Shown piece by piece: positions 26,417 to 46,052 of a stretch of 64,000 nucleotides of DNA (within the stretch, counting starts at the first letter, position 1; the number at the start of each line of letters is the position of its first letter). The DNA is from Helicobacter marmotae (GTDB lineage: Bacteria > Campylobacterota > Campylobacteria > Campylobacterales > Helicobacteraceae): NCBI RefSeq assembly GCF_003364255.1, contig NZ_NXLR01000003.1, forward strand, positions 85,555-149,554, written 5' to 3'. The position numbers and the translations under genes were made by a program. The notes beneath the pieces are model-generated. The model did not search any database. It saw only the letters and a list, made by a program, of their open reading frames with translations, and was not told the origin of the DNA.

Positions 26417-27784
26417 CTATCCCTTATGGGCAAGCACGCCATAGCGCCACTCCCACACTACCACACCCAATGCGACAAAGCTAGAGCATATCATAGCAAG
26501 GGGATAAGAAAGCCACACACCAAAAACTCCATAATAATGAGAGAGGACAAATAATAAAAGCAGCACAAAAATGAGATTATAAGAGAGCGTGATAATAAAA
26601 GAACTTTTAGGAGCTCTAATAGCTTGAAAGAAAATCGCGCTTACGATATTAAAGCCCAAAAAGATATAAGCCACAAAATACACCCGCGCAGCTATGAGGG
26701 TAGATTCTAAAATATTCTCTTGCTTGAGAAATAAACCTACCATAAAAGTATCTATAAACAAGAATAGCCCATACATCGCTATGCCTAGCAAAGTAGCAAA
26801 AAGCGCACCAAAGATATAAATACCCCTTACGCGTTGCATATTCCCTGCACCATAGTTATAGCTCGCTATGGGCTGCACACCTTGCGCACAGGAGAGGAGT
26901 ATCGTCCAATACACCACCCCTATATACATCACAATGCTATAAATAGCCAGATATTCCACTCTCGTAGATTCTGTATCTGCTAGAGATTTAAGCGTGTGAT
27001 TAAACATAATCATCACAAATGCCACGCTAAGCTCGGCGATACTTTGAGGGATACCATTTTTTGCTGAAGCAAGCACGGCGTTAAAGGAAAATCGTTTGAT
27101 AAAATAGATTTTGCCCCTTTTGCTTATAAAATGGCTTAAAAGTATGCCTAGCCCTAAGGCATGCCCTAATATCGTAGCCAAAGCAGAGCCAAATATACCC
27201 CACTCTAAAATAAAAAGGAAAAGATAGTTAAGCACAATATTTGAGGCGGAGCCTATAATCATCGCCACCATAGCCAAAATGGGACGTTTGTCATTAATAG
27301 CAAATACATCAAGCAAAGGCTGTAGTACAATAATCACAGACCCTAGAAAAATCACCCTTAAATATTCTACCACATAGCCTAGCACACTCTGGCTTGCACC
27401 TAAGGCAAGAGCAATCTCTTCCACATATACAAAAAGCAGCACACTTAAAAACGTTGAGGAAAAAAACGCAAAATAAAACACAGAGCTAAACATTAATCTC
27501 GCACGCTCTTCTTCTCCCTTGCCTAAAAAATAAGAGGCAATAGAAGCCGCCCCCAAACCAAAAAGCAGCTCAAAAGCGATGATTACAGGAAACACGGGCC
27601 AGCAGAGCCCAATAGCGGCTAATGCCTCCTCGCCTAATTTCTTACCCACAAAAATGCCATCAAAAGTCGAGTATGTAGAGAGAGCGAGCATAGCGCATAA
27701 ATTGGGGATAAAAAAGTAAAAAAAGAGGCGAGGGAGTGAATCTGTATGTAAATTCACTTTCTCATTATCTGCAGCTACACTCAT
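26417..27784 (-). CDS. MATE-family multidrug/flippase-type exporter
   Basis: 455 residues with about 12 membrane segments in two homologous halves; the start (DSLPRLFFYFFIPNLCAMLAL, then DGIFVGKKLGEEALAAIGLCWP) is a MATE signature, with a second half GIPQSIAELSVAF and GVQPIASYNYGAGN. Such proteins export cationic drugs by Na+ or H+ antiport. Its ATG overlaps the kdsB stop by four bases at the end of the glycan cassette, so a cassette-related substrate cannot be excluded. Confidence 0.9.
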   Translation of the reverse strand: MSVAADNEKVNLHTDSLPRLFFYFFIPNLCAMLALSTYSTFDGIFVGKKLGEEALAAIGLCWPVFPVIIAFELLFGLGAASIASYFLGKGEEERARLMFSSVFYFAFFSSTFLSVLLFVYVEEIALALGASQSVLGYVVEYLRVIFLGSVIIVLQPLLDVFAINDKRPILAMVAMIIGSASNIVLNYLFLFILEWGIFGSALATILGHALGLGILLSHFISKRGKIYFIKRFSFNAVLASAKNGIPQSIAELSVAFVMIMFNHTLKSLADTESTRVEYLAIYSIVMYIGVVYWTILLSCAQGVQPIASYNYGAGNMQRVRGIYIFGALFATLLGIAMYGLFLFIDTFMVGLFLKQENILESTLIAARVYFVAYIFLGFNIVSAIFFQAIRAPKSSFIITLSYNLIFVLLLLFVLSHYYGVFGVWLSYPLAMICSSFVALGVVVWEWRYGVLAHKG

Positions 27785-28500
27785 TGCAAGCGCTCTAAGG
27801 CTAGCTGATAATCTTCTTTGGTATCAATACCCATACTTTGAGTTTGCACAATCTCTAAAGCTATAGACTTCCCATAATAAAGTGCCCTTAGCTGCTCTAG
27901 CTTCTCTATATCTTCAAGCGGGCTTTGAGGCAGGGCACAAAATGCCCTAAGATGCTTTGCATAATATCCATAAACCCCCAAATGCCCTAAATATGGGGTA
28001 GATTCTAAAGACTTACAGGCTTTATCACGGCAAAAGGGAATAGGAGCGCGTGAAAAATAAAGTGCCTCATTCTTAGCATTAAGCACCACTTTCACAAGAT
28101 TAGAATCTATAATATCTGCTTGAGAAATCACTTTTGCTAAAGTCCCCATAAATGGGGCTTTCTCTCTCATAAGATTCCCTAAAGTTTGTATCACTTCATG
28201 CTCTAAAAATGGCTCATCAGCTTGGATATTTAGCACAATCTCATCATCGCCTAAGCCCAAAATTTCGCTTGCTTGAGCACATCTATCTGTGCCGCTATTA
28301 TGGCTTGTATCTGTCATCACGCAATCAATCTTATATGCCTTGCAGACAGATTCTATCCTTATATCATCACAAGCCACCACGACATCATCGACTTCTTTTG
28401 CATTAAGAGCCGTACGCACAACCATAGGCATACCGCCCAAATCGCAAAGTACTTTCTGTGGAAATCGTGTAGAAGCCAAGCGCGCAGGGATAATAATCAT
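27781..28500 (-). CDS. kdsB: 3-deoxy-manno-octulosonate cytidylyltransferase
   Basis: 239 residues. IIPARLASTRFPQKVLCDLGG is the nucleotide-binding N-terminus, followed by RCAQA, NIQADEPFL and the FSRAPIPF block of CMP-Kdo synthetases. It activates Kdo with CTP for the lipopolysaccharide inner core in the cytoplasm. AAGGAG precedes the ATG. Its place between gtrA and the MATE gene links the cassette to lipopolysaccharide. Confidence 0.94.
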   Translation of the reverse strand: MIIIPARLASTRFPQKVLCDLGGMPMVVRTALNAKEVDDVVVACDDIRIESVCKAYKIDCVMTDTSHNSGTDRCAQASEILGLGDDEIVLNIQADEPFLEHEVIQTLGNLMREKAPFMGTLAKVISQADIIDSNLVKVVLNAKNEALYFSRAPIPFCRDKACKSLESTPYLGHLGVYGYYAKHLRAFCALPQSPLEDIEKLEQLRALYYGKSIALEIVQTQSMGIDTKEDYQLALERLQ

Positions 28501-28528
28501 ATTTCACTCCTTTAGATATATTTCTCTT

Positions 28529-28912
28529 TTATGACCTAAAAGCATAATATCTGCTCATCACAAACCCAATGCACACATACACCGCTCCACCAACAATCTG
28601 CGCGATATAGGCGTTTAAGCCAAAGATTCTATATGAGCAGCTCATAGTGATAAATTGCGCGATATATGCCACACCCATAGCAAGCAAAAATCGAGGCAAA
28701 TCGCGTTTATGTGATGAAGGAGAGGCAAAAGTGAAAGTTTTGTTTAATATATAAGAGATGATAAAACCCACGCCATAGCCTATGATATTTGCCACTTCAG
28801 GCATAAAACCACACCATAAAGCGAGGAAAATCACGCCATAGCCTACGCATGTATTAATAATACCAATGCCAAGATACATAAGCCCTGATTTTGCCACTGA
28901 ATGCTTGCTCAT
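28529..28912 (-). CDS. gtrA: GtrA-family membrane flippase
   Basis: 127 residues with four membrane segments (about 9-30, 37-56, 75-94, 101-121), containing GxxNTxxxY-type (GIGIINTCVGYGVI) and YILNKTFTF motifs of GtrA/DPMS-like proteins. GtrA moves undecaprenyl-phosphate-linked sugar across the inner membrane. It is found with gtrB (32579) and two large membrane glycosyltransferase genes, the same set of functions as a phage-type gtr cluster. Confidence 0.88.
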   Translation of the reverse strand: MSKHSVAKSGLMYLGIGIINTCVGYGVIFLALWCGFMPEVANIIGYGVGFIISYILNKTFTFASPSSHKRDLPRFLLAMGVAYIAQFITMSCSYRIFGLNAYIAQIVGGAVYVCIGFVMSRYYAFRS

Positions 28913-28936
28913 ACACGCTCCAAGCTATGATTTAAG

Positions 28937-30495
28937 CTATTGTACTATAAAGGACTTAACTCCAAAATAATGGGCATAAGAGGTATTGGGCCACTCATTG
29001 GGGTTAGCTCCCGGATTCCCCCAGTCGCCATATTGATGATAAAATGACTTAAAAGTAGAGGCTTTCACTATCACTTCTTGCTTGCCTGCAAGCTTTTGCT
29101 CCTCAATACTATCAAGCATTGCATTCCATTTTATTCGCCCATGTATATAGCTACTTAGCACAAAGATTCCATAAGCTATGCAAAGAGCAAGGATAATATT
29201 TTGAACCCTTCTTGCTTTTTGCCCCCCTAGCATAACACACCATTGCCTATATACAAATATCACCATCACAGCACCAATTAATACATACACAAGCCTTGCA
29301 CGTGAGGGGATACCCACTTGTATTGTGCTGCCCACAAAGAGGCAAAAAAGCAAAAATGCTATTAAAAGTTTTGCAAAGAGTTTAGCTAAATCTTCCCTTT
29401 TTTGCCTATGATAAAAGCGCATCATAAAAGCAAAAAATCCAATAGCTAAGACAAAATGCAAAAGAGGCACTACATACACGAGATAAGAGTGAATCTTCCC
29501 ACAATGACGGACAAAAACAAACCACAACACCAATGCGATAATACAAGGAAAGAGATATATTGGTTTCATACCTGCTTTTATGCGCTCATAACACACAAAT
29601 AAAATAGGAATAACAATCATAAAAGCACTTAAAGGGACAAATTTTTGATATACAATATTTAAATGCTTGATTTGCGCTAAAAGGCTCATATGCCAAATAT
29701 CTGAAAGCAAATAAAAAGATTCCCTCCCCATAAGCTCCCACCATACAGCCGCTCTCTCCATATGACCGGGGCTAAAATACAAGGCAAGCCAACCAAGCAA
29801 TAAACCAACAATGCCACTATAATACCACAGAGGCAGCCTTAGATGAGCCCTAAGGGCATATATCAAAAAGCCTATATGCACAAGAAGTGCGACAATCCCT
29901 ATCATCTCGCTACTCATACCACCAATAAAGCATAGCACAAATAAACCTATCGCCTGAAGCAATGCTAAGCCTATGCTACAAGATGCTACAAGGCTTTGTG
30001 AGTGGCTGCTTTTATCAAACACCCTCCCCCAATATAAGCGATAAGGGATAAAGCAATAAATTAAAGCACAATACGCCCATAGATAATTTAAGCTTCCCGC
30101 TGCCCAAAGGAAAATCGCTCCAAAAGCAGAGCGAAACATAATAATTAGCATTAAAATGCTTAGAATCATCATATCATCAAAGCCCCGTGGCAAGCGACCA
30201 AAGATAAACACAAAAAAGCCTAAAATAAAGGCAAGGGCTATAAGGGTATTAAGCAGGGCAAAATAAATACTTGGGGCAATGCTTGCTACATAGGCAACCC
30301 GTAGCATTTCAAAGATTCTGCCATTCCAGTGCATATAACTTCTCCATGCGCCCTTTAATCCCTCAGCACTAGCACCCAAATCATCACTCTGTGTGGGAAG
30401 AAGACAATTTAAAAGCAATAAAAATACTCCTAAGACACAAAAAAAGTAAATTATACTTTTACTATTGCCCCCCCCCCCGCTAACATACTTTTCAT
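28937..30495 (-). CDS. Phase-variable polytopic GT-C-like glycosyltransferase (OFF: frameshifted at G11)
   Basis: The natural start is the ATG at 30495, five bases after AAAGGAG. Codons run M-K-S-M-L-A then into a G11 tract; with 11 G the frame meets TAA after 14 codons. With 12 (or 9) G it joins the downstream frame to give about 519 residues whose first helix (SIIYFFCVLGVFLLLLNCLL) is then complete. The rest has about ten more membrane segments, an early PTQSDDLG acidic motif, and MHWNGRIFEM, resembling DUF6056/GtrII-like enzymes. A weak internal start (TTG at 30418 with AGGAG) could give a truncated product. Likely attaches a sugar to lipopolysaccharide or another surface polymer; acceptor unknown. 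Confidence 0.8.
30468..30478 (-). repeat. G11 slippage tract at codons 6-9 of the GT-C-like gene
   Basis: Eleven consecutive G on the coding (minus) strand directly after the fifth codon. The reading frame analysis shows OFF at 11 and ON at 12 or 9. Its position just past the start codon is typical of contingency genes. Confidence 0.85.
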
Positions 30496-30555
30496 AACAC
30501 TCCTTTATGCCAATGTAAATGCGTATTGTAAAGCAAAATTCCTTAATAGGTTTAT

Positions 30556-32601
30556 TTAAGATTTTAAAACAATGCTTTTTAAAGTGGCAATACTATAGAG
30601 ATGTCTTTGCTGATAGATTTGCAAAGGGCAGGGGTTTTCATCGCTAATATATTCTATTTCTCCATATAAAGCCACAAGCGCGCTTAAATCCTTACAATCA
30701 TTGATAAAGATTACTTTATTTTGAGGGGGAAGATAGGGCAGTATGAGTGAGGCATAATATACATAATCTTGGACAAAAACAACCGATGGCAAAGACATAG
30801 CTTGATATGTTGGGCTAATAAGAAAATTGCTATTGTTGATTGAGGCGATATTATGCTTTTGCGTGGGTATAACGCTCCATGTGCAGCATAAAGCGATGAT
30901 ACAAGCCCCTACTTTAAGGAATCTTGCATAAGTTCTTCCATAAAGGGATATAAGCACCAATACACTCTCAAAAGTACCAGCACACATAAGCATTATAAGC
31001 CCAAAGGCTGACATCACATAACGTAAATCTTTAAAAGGAGCAATGTAAATAACCATATAAGCCCAGAGTAATGCACAGATTCCCAAAATAAATGCCACAA
31101 TAGGCAAGGGAAAAAATGAAAAATCTCTAAAATATGCCTTTAGGGTAGAAAAATGCCTTATGCTATATATCACACAAAGGCATATACCACAAATACTTAC
31201 AATAATCACACTCCAAGAAGTAGCATTTAATACTATATCAAAAAAAGACCTTGTATTTTCCCCAAAATGTGAAAGGAGGTATTCTATGCTTAGCTTATCG
31301 CCTGCTTCTTGTGCTCTATAGCCACTAAAGGCAAAGAGATATTTAGGATATAAAAGCGTGCATAAAAGCAAGGAATACACAAGGCTTGTTAGGAAAAACA
31401 ATCGATTGTGCGGGAGTTTCCACCTCCATAAAGTCGCTAAAGCAAACACTCCTATAACAAAAATAGCAGCAAAATAGCCACTTAAAAGCAATATAGAGCT
31501 AGAGAGAGCTAAAAGGGCTACTTGAGTTGAGATTAAAGGTATGCAAAGTATCAACACACAGCCCAATACATAGCATATAGCAAGCAGCACAAAGAAGGAG
31601 GGTTGCACATAAATCTTATAGGGCATAACCCCAAGGCTTTCACCTTGAGAAAGCATCTGCCTAGTATGTATCTCCAAATAACGAGCCCTCTCTTTTGTAG
31701 AAAAGCTCATAGGGGCAAACGTTTTAGCAAATATCATCGAATCTACCAAAGGTTCTAAAGTAATATAAGGCTTATGCTCCCTAAAAATAGGATTTGTAAA
31801 AATCATCTTCCCCTCATAGCCTTCTTGTGTAACTTCGCTCACTACGACTTCAGCATACCTCACTTCATGGCTTAAATGCACAAATATCGCACACACCCCT
31901 AGAAATAAAGCAAAACCCACACTCCATAACTTGATATATCTTTTTGATTTATTTACACATTTCAAATACCTATCCAAGGCAGCTTGCGTTGGATTCTTTA
32001 AATATGCTAGGTACTTAAATAGCACAAAGCAAAAGCCAAAAAACGCAGCCTCTTGCAAGGCGTATGGTCGCAAGAATAAAGTATTGCTGATACCTGCGGG
32101 ATTCAAAAAGCCTAAAGCCAAAAAGCAGAGCACAACATACCCATGCCTAAAAAGTTGCAGAGCAAGCATAAAGGCAAAGCTAAAAGCGCAGAGCAAAAAC
32201 ACAAAATTCAAACCCAAGGCTCGGTAAAAGATATGCTTTAAATGCGTATCACTAAAGCCAATATGCCATAAACGCAATAGAGAATAATATAAATTGGTAT
32301 GCGGACTATCGCGATTATCAAGCCATAAACGTCCTACATCAGCCAATGCCCCACTCAATGTAGAATCATTCCATAATATCGCCTCTTGCATTTGCCCAGC
32401 CTCATAGAGCTTATTGCCCTCAAATGGCTTTATCCAACCATATTCATTATATTCAGCAAGGGTGATGGAGAGAATCTCATCCATATGGAAGACGTCTTTA
32501 AACTGCGCATAATGCAATCTCAACACACACGCAAAAGCCAAAATCAACAATGCGGCATAGAGGATAATTTTTGATTGGCTACTTTGACGAGTTAGGTTCA
32601 T
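30556..32601 (-). CDS. GT-C-type membrane glycosyltransferase (PMT/ArnT-like)
   Basis: 681 residues with about 11-12 membrane segments. The first periplasmic loop has FHMDEILSITLAEY (an acidic DE pair as in GT-C catalytic sites) and later DSPHTNLYYSLLRLWH, comparable to the HxPxYY pattern of PMT/ArnT enzymes. The C-terminal part is a soluble domain (residues about 590-681). It would use a lipid-linked sugar in the periplasm. Its start overlaps the end of gtrB by 23 bases, so it is translated with it. No slippage tract was found in it. Confidence 0.78.
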   Translation of the reverse strand: MNLTRQSSQSKIILYAALLILAFACVLRLHYAQFKDVFHMDEILSITLAEYNEYGWIKPFEGNKLYEAGQMQEAILWNDSTLSGALADVGRLWLDNRDSPHTNLYYSLLRLWHIGFSDTHLKHIFYRALGLNFVFLLCAFSFAFMLALQLFRHGYVVLCFLALGFLNPAGISNTLFLRPYALQEAAFFGFCFVLFKYLAYLKNPTQAALDRYLKCVNKSKRYIKLWSVGFALFLGVCAIFVHLSHEVRYAEVVVSEVTQEGYEGKMIFTNPIFREHKPYITLEPLVDSMIFAKTFAPMSFSTKERARYLEIHTRQMLSQGESLGVMPYKIYVQPSFFVLLAICYVLGCVLILCIPLISTQVALLALSSSILLLSGYFAAIFVIGVFALATLWRWKLPHNRLFFLTSLVYSLLLCTLLYPKYLFAFSGYRAQEAGDKLSIEYLLSHFGENTRSFFDIVLNATSWSVIIVSICGICLCVIYSIRHFSTLKAYFRDFSFFPLPIVAFILGICALLWAYMVIYIAPFKDLRYVMSAFGLIMLMCAGTFESVLVLISLYGRTYARFLKVGACIIALCCTWSVIPTQKHNIASINNSNFLISPTYQAMSLPSVVFVQDYVYYASLILPYLPPQNKVIFINDCKDLSALVALYGEIEYISDENPCPLQIYQQRHLYSIATLKSIVLKS

Positions 32602-33577
32602 TTTGCTTTTTCTCTATATAGAGAGGTCTATGCTTTACTTGCTCATAAATCCTTGCTATATACTCCCCAATAACTCCTAGTATAATCAACTGCACACCGC
32701 CCAAAAAGGCTATCCACGCCACGAGCGAAGTCCAACCCATAACAGCATTATTAAAAATAAGTGTGCTGATAATGGCATAGCAACCATAGCCAACACTTAG
32801 CACGCTCATCATAAGCCCCAGCACAAATGCCACACGCAAAGGCAAAATGCTAAAGCTAATAAATCCCTCTATGGCATATTTAAAGAGTTTCCAAAAACTC
32901 CAGCCACTCGTGCCTTGCACACGAGGAATATACTCATACTCTAAACCTAATCTTTTAAATCCCACCCATTCAAACATCGCTTTTGAAAAACGATGATATT
33001 CACTCATACTTAAAAGTGCATCAACTACTTGCCTATCCATAAGGCGGAAGTCTCTCACGCCTGATTCTAAATGCACTTGAGAGATGAGATTACTTAAGAG
33101 ATAAAAACCTTGAGAAAGCTTGGCTCTGAAAAAACTCTCTCCTTTGCGAGAAATACGTTTAGCATAAATAACATCTGCAGCTTTAGCCTGCCATTTAGCA
33201 AACATCTCAAGGAGCATTGATGGCGGGTCTTGCAAATCTGCGTCAATAATAGCAACGCAATCTCCGGTGCTTGCTTGCAAGCCGGCATACATCGCACTTT
33301 CTTTTCCAAAATTACGAGAAAAGTCAATAACCTTTATTTGGCTTTTAGCTGGGGGGGGGGATAGATTAAATGAAGATGGGGTAGATTGCATGTTTTTTAA
33401 AGAATGAAGCATTTGTAATGTGCAATCACTGCTTCCGTCATTGACAAAAATTAATTCAAACTCACTATTTGGATATGCTTTAGCAATATCCTCAAGCACT
33501 CCAAAAGTTGTTTTTGTAAAAATAGACAAATTGGCTGATTCATTATAGCAAGGAACCACAAGAGAAAGTTTAGCCAT
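32579..33577 (-). CDS. gtrB: GtrB-type polyprenyl-phosphate glycosyltransferase with in-frame C10 tract (ON)
   Basis: 332 residues: a GT-A domain (SLVVPCYNESANL at the start, FVNDGSSDCT, DADLQDPP with the DxD at 112-114) and two C-terminal membrane helices (about 230-260 and 272-302). This family transfers a sugar from its nucleotide to undecaprenyl phosphate. Between HSLKN and IKVIDFSRNFGKE, residues 62-80 form an insertion (containing LSPPPAKS) that GtrB proteins normally lack; it is encoded around a C10 run. The frame is intact here. AAAGGAAACTT precedes the ATG. Confidence 0.88.
   Translation of the reverse strand: MAKLSLVVPCYNESANLSIFTKTTFGVLEDIAKAYPNSEFELIFVNDGSSDCTLQMLHSLKNMQSTPSSFNLSPPPAKSQIKVIDFSRNFGKESAMYAGLQASTGDCVAIIDADLQDPPSMLLEMFAKWQAKAADVIYAKRISRKGESFFRAKLSQGFYLLSNLISQVHLESGVRDFRLMDRQVVDALLSMSEYHRFSKAMFEWVGFKRLGLEYEYIPRVQGTSGWSFWKLFKYAIEGFISFSILPLRVAFVLGLMMSVLSVGYGCYAIISTLIFNNAVMGWTSLVAWIAFLGGVQLIILGVIGEYIARIYEQVKHRPLYIEKKQNEPNSSK
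33351..33360 (-). repeat. C10 slippage tract inside gtrB
   Basis: Ten consecutive C on the coding strand encode Ser-Pro-Pro-Pro (codons TCC CCC CCC CCA). Gain or loss of one C would frameshift gtrB near codon 75, before the DxD motif, and abolish activity. Confidence 0.8.
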
Positions 33578-33608
33578 AAGTTTCCTTTATGCCCATAGTG
33601 TTCAATTT

Positions 33609-34133
33609 CTACAAAGAATCAATATAGCTTGCTAATGCCTCAATATCCTCATCACTTAAATTTTTAGTCTGCATATACATAATCACAGAATTACCGCCCT
33701 TGCTTAGCGTTCTGGCACGAAAACCTTTGAGAGATTCTATAACTTGGGCTTTATGAAGTGAAGCGAGAAGCACATTACCCACACTACCGGGAGCAACGCT
33801 TTTGCCATCTTTGCCATGGCAAGGTGCGCATTTAGCATAAAGGGCTAAAGCATCAGACTTAGTCTTTTTAGCCTGAGGCTGCGTAGAAGTAGATTGCGAT
33901 GTGCTAGATTCTGTAGAAATGGTGCTAGGAGATGAAGTTTGTGGGTTTTTCTCTATTGATTGGCTATTGTCTTTACTCTCTAAGGGGTCAGTAGCACGGG
34001 GAGTATCGATTTTATTTGTATTTTGCTTTACATTTGACTTCTCTATGCCTTGCTGGCTTTGGCTCTCCTTTTCATCTGTAGAACAAGCAACAATAAACAA
34101 CGCCAACACACAAGGCAAAAGATATTTCCACAT
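33609..34133 (-). CDS. Monohaem cytochrome c lipoprotein with long Ser/Thr linker
   Basis: 174 residues. A lipoprotein signal (MWKYLLPCVLALFIVAC, Cys17) is followed by a low-complexity Ser/Thr/Gln/Lys linker to about residue 95, then a class I cytochrome c domain with CAPCH at 102-106 and a C-terminal MYMQTKNLSDEDIEAL region holding the likely Met ligand. It resembles the small c-type electron carriers of Campylobacterota, here on a tether in the periplasm. It lies 20 bases after fusA. Confidence 0.88.
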   Translation of the reverse strand: MWKYLLPCVLALFIVACSTDEKESQSQQGIEKSNVKQNTNKIDTPRATDPLESKDNSQSIEKNPQTSSPSTISTESSTSQSTSTQPQAKKTKSDALALYAKCAPCHGKDGKSVAPGSVGNVLLASLHKAQVIESLKGFRARTLSKGGNSVIMYMQTKNLSDEDIEALASYIDSL

Positions 34134-34153
34134 AATAACCCCTTATTCTAAGC

Positions 34154-36232
34154 TCAACCTTTGCGTTTTTCTACAATTTCTTTCGCTACATTACTTGGGA
34201 CTTCACCATAATGGTCAAATTCCATTGTATATGTCCCTCGCCCTTGCGTAGCAGAACGTAAATCAGTGGAATATCCAAACATTTCAGCCAAAGGCACAAA
34301 GGCATTAACAATTTTTAAGCCCATACGATCATCCATAGCATTGATTTGCCCTCTCCGTCTATTCAAATCTCCTATCACATCGCCCATATACTCTTCTGGC
34401 ACTTCTACTTCAACTTTCATCAAAGGCTCTAGTAATACCGCATTTGCCTTACGACAAGCATCTTTAAACGCCATAGAACCAGCAATTTTAAACGCCATTT
34501 CAGAAGAATCCACGTCATGATAGCTTCCATCATAAAGCGTTACCTTAAAATCAACAACAGGATAGCCAGCAAGCACACCATTTTGCATTGCTTCTTGGAT
34601 ACCTTTATCAACTGCGGGGATATATTCTTTTGGAATCACCCCACCGCTAATATTATTTACAAACTCATATCCCTCACCGGGCTCTTTTGGCTCAAGTCTA
34701 ATATGTACATGACCATATTGACCGCGCCCGCCTGATTGCTTGGCATACTTGCACTCCTGCTCTACAGCCATGCGGATAGTCTCTCTAAAGGCAACTTGTG
34801 GCTCACCTACTTCAGCTTCAACCTTAAATTCGCGCTTCAATCTATCAACGATAATCTCTAAGTGTAGCTCACCCATACCACCAATAAGTGTCTGCCCTGT
34901 CTCTTCATGTGTGCTTACTCTAAAGCTTGGATCTTCTTCAGCAAGCTTGCCAAGAGCTATAGACATTTTCTCTTGGTCTGCCTTTGTCTTTGGCTCTACA
35001 GCGATTTGTATCACAGGCTCTGGGAAATCCATACGTTCTAAAATAACAGGTTGCTTCTCATCACAAAGTGTATCACCCGTAACAGTGTCCTTCAAGCCCA
35101 CAAATGCACAAATTTCTCCCGCATAAATTTCTTTAATATCCTCACGTTTATTGGAGTGCATTTTTAAGAGGCGCCCTACACGTTCCTTTTTCCCTTTAGT
35201 GGAGTTTAAAACATAGCTACCAGATTCTAATCTACCACGATAAGCACGGACGAAAGTTAATTGCCCAACAAATGGGTCTGTCATAATTTTAAATGCTAAT
35301 CCAGCAAATGCTCCATTATCACTTGACTCTACGCTAAGCTCACTCTCATCTTTTGGGTCAATACCTTTAATCTCAGCCACTTCTGTAGGAGCAGGGAGAA
35401 AATCTACTACCGCATCTAAGAGTGTTTGCACACCTTTATTTTTAAAGCTTGAGCCACAAAGCATAGGGATAAGGCTCATATTTAAACAGCCAATTTTCAC
35501 ACCCTTTTTAATATCTTCAATACTTAAATCTTCGCCACCAAGATATTTTTCCATTAATGCTTCATCTTGCTCTGCAGCAGCCTCTACAAGCTTTTCACGA
35601 TATTCATTTGCTTTATCCACAAGCTCTGCGGGAATATCCTCAATATCATACTTTGCGCCCATAGACTCATCATTCCACACTATGGCTTTCATTTGCACAA
35701 GGTCAATCACACCCTTAAAGCCTTCTTCTGCGCCAATGGGGATATTAATAGGCACAGGATTAGCCTTAAGACGTTGCTTGATTTGGCTCTCTACATTGTA
35801 GAAATTCGCCCCTATTCTATCCATTTTATTAACAAACACCATACGAGGAACGCCATATTTATTGGCTTGTCTCCAAACCGTTTCACTTTGTGGTTGCACA
35901 CCACCTACAGAGCAAAACACAGCCACAGCACCATCAAGCACACGCATTGAACGTTCAACCTCAATGGTAAAATCAACGTGTCCGGGCGTATCAATAAGAT
36001 TAATTTGATAGTCTTTCCAAAAGCAAGTTGTTGTCGCAGAAGTAATGGTGATACCCCTTTCCTTTTCTTGCTCCATCCAGTCCATAGTCGCAGCACCATC
36101 ATGGACTTCACCAATCTTATGACTTACACCTGTGTAGAATAAAATTCGCTCTGAAGTGGTAGTCTTACCCGCATCAATATGTGCAGCAATTCCAATATTT
36201 CTAATTCTTGCTAAAGGGGTTTTTCTTGCCAT
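34154..36232 (-). CDS. fusA: Elongation factor G
   Basis: 692 residues from the ATG at 36232 ([14 protein letters not shown]), with AAGGA seven bases upstream; an upstream frame start at 36253 lacks family support. The GTPase motifs are [17 protein letters not shown] and NKMD. EF-G drives translocation. It follows rpsG by 14 bases in the rpsL-rpsG-fusA operon. Confidence 0.97.
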   Translation of the reverse strand: MARKTPLARIRNIGIAAHIDAGKTTTSERILFYTGVSHKIGEVHDGAATMDWMEQEKERGITITSATTTCFWKDYQINLIDTPGHVDFTIEVERSMRVLDGAVAVFCSVGGVQPQSETVWRQANKYGVPRMVFVNKMDRIGANFYNVESQIKQRLKANPVPINIPIGAEEGFKGVIDLVQMKAIVWNDESMGAKYDIEDIPAELVDKANEYREKLVEAAAEQDEALMEKYLGGEDLSIEDIKKGVKIGCLNMSLIPMLCGSSFKNKGVQTLLDAVVDFLPAPTEVAEIKGIDPKDESELSVESSDNGAFAGLAFKIMTDPFVGQLTFVRAYRGRLESGSYVLNSTKGKKERVGRLLKMHSNKREDIKEIYAGEICAFVGLKDTVTGDTLCDEKQPVILERMDFPEPVIQIAVEPKTKADQEKMSIALGKLAEEDPSFRVSTHEETGQTLIGGMGELHLEIIVDRLKREFKVEAEVGEPQVAFRETIRMAVEQECKYAKQSGGRGQYGHVHIRLEPKEPGEGYEFVNNISGGVIPKEYIPAVDKGIQEAMQNGVLAGYPVVDFKVTLYDGSYHDVDSSEMAFKIAGSMAFKDACRKANAVLLEPLMKVEVEVPEEYMGDVIGDLNRRRGQINAMDDRMGLKIVNAFVPLAEMFGYSTDLRSATQGRGTYTMEFDHYGEVPSNVAKEIVEKRKG

Positions 36233-36246
36233 TACCAATCCTTCTT

Positions 36247-37118
<872 letters not shown>

Positions 37119-37190
37119 TGATGTTTCCTTTATGTGAAATTACAATAAAAAATGCAGGATTTTACCTGATAAAAACTTTTATTTCTCTTA

Positions 37191-45916
<8,726 letters not shown>

Positions 45917-45994
45917 TTAAAAAGAGTGAAATACTCTAAAAAAACCTAAATTTCAGTTTTAAAGTATTTTTACAATATTTTATAAGTGCAAAAA

Positions 45995-46022
45995 GCCAAA
46001 TCTTAAAAAGCTAAGATTTGGC
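45995..46022 (-). terminator. Terminator/attenuator between rplL and rpoBC
   Basis: A perfect 11-bp inverted repeat (GCCAAATCTTA, 6-base loop, TAAGATTTGGC) followed on the minus strand by five T. It lies 31 bases after the rplL stop. Partial termination here would set the high ratio of L7/L12 to polymerase, as in other bacteria. Confidence 0.75.
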
Positions 46023-46052
46023 GGTAAAAGAATTGAGAAAGAATGTCAAAAA

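Noticed and set aside
30418..30418. TTG as true start of the GT-C-like gene
   Set aside because: It would cut the first membrane helix, whereas the ATG at 30495 has a strong site and joins the frame by a one-base tract change.
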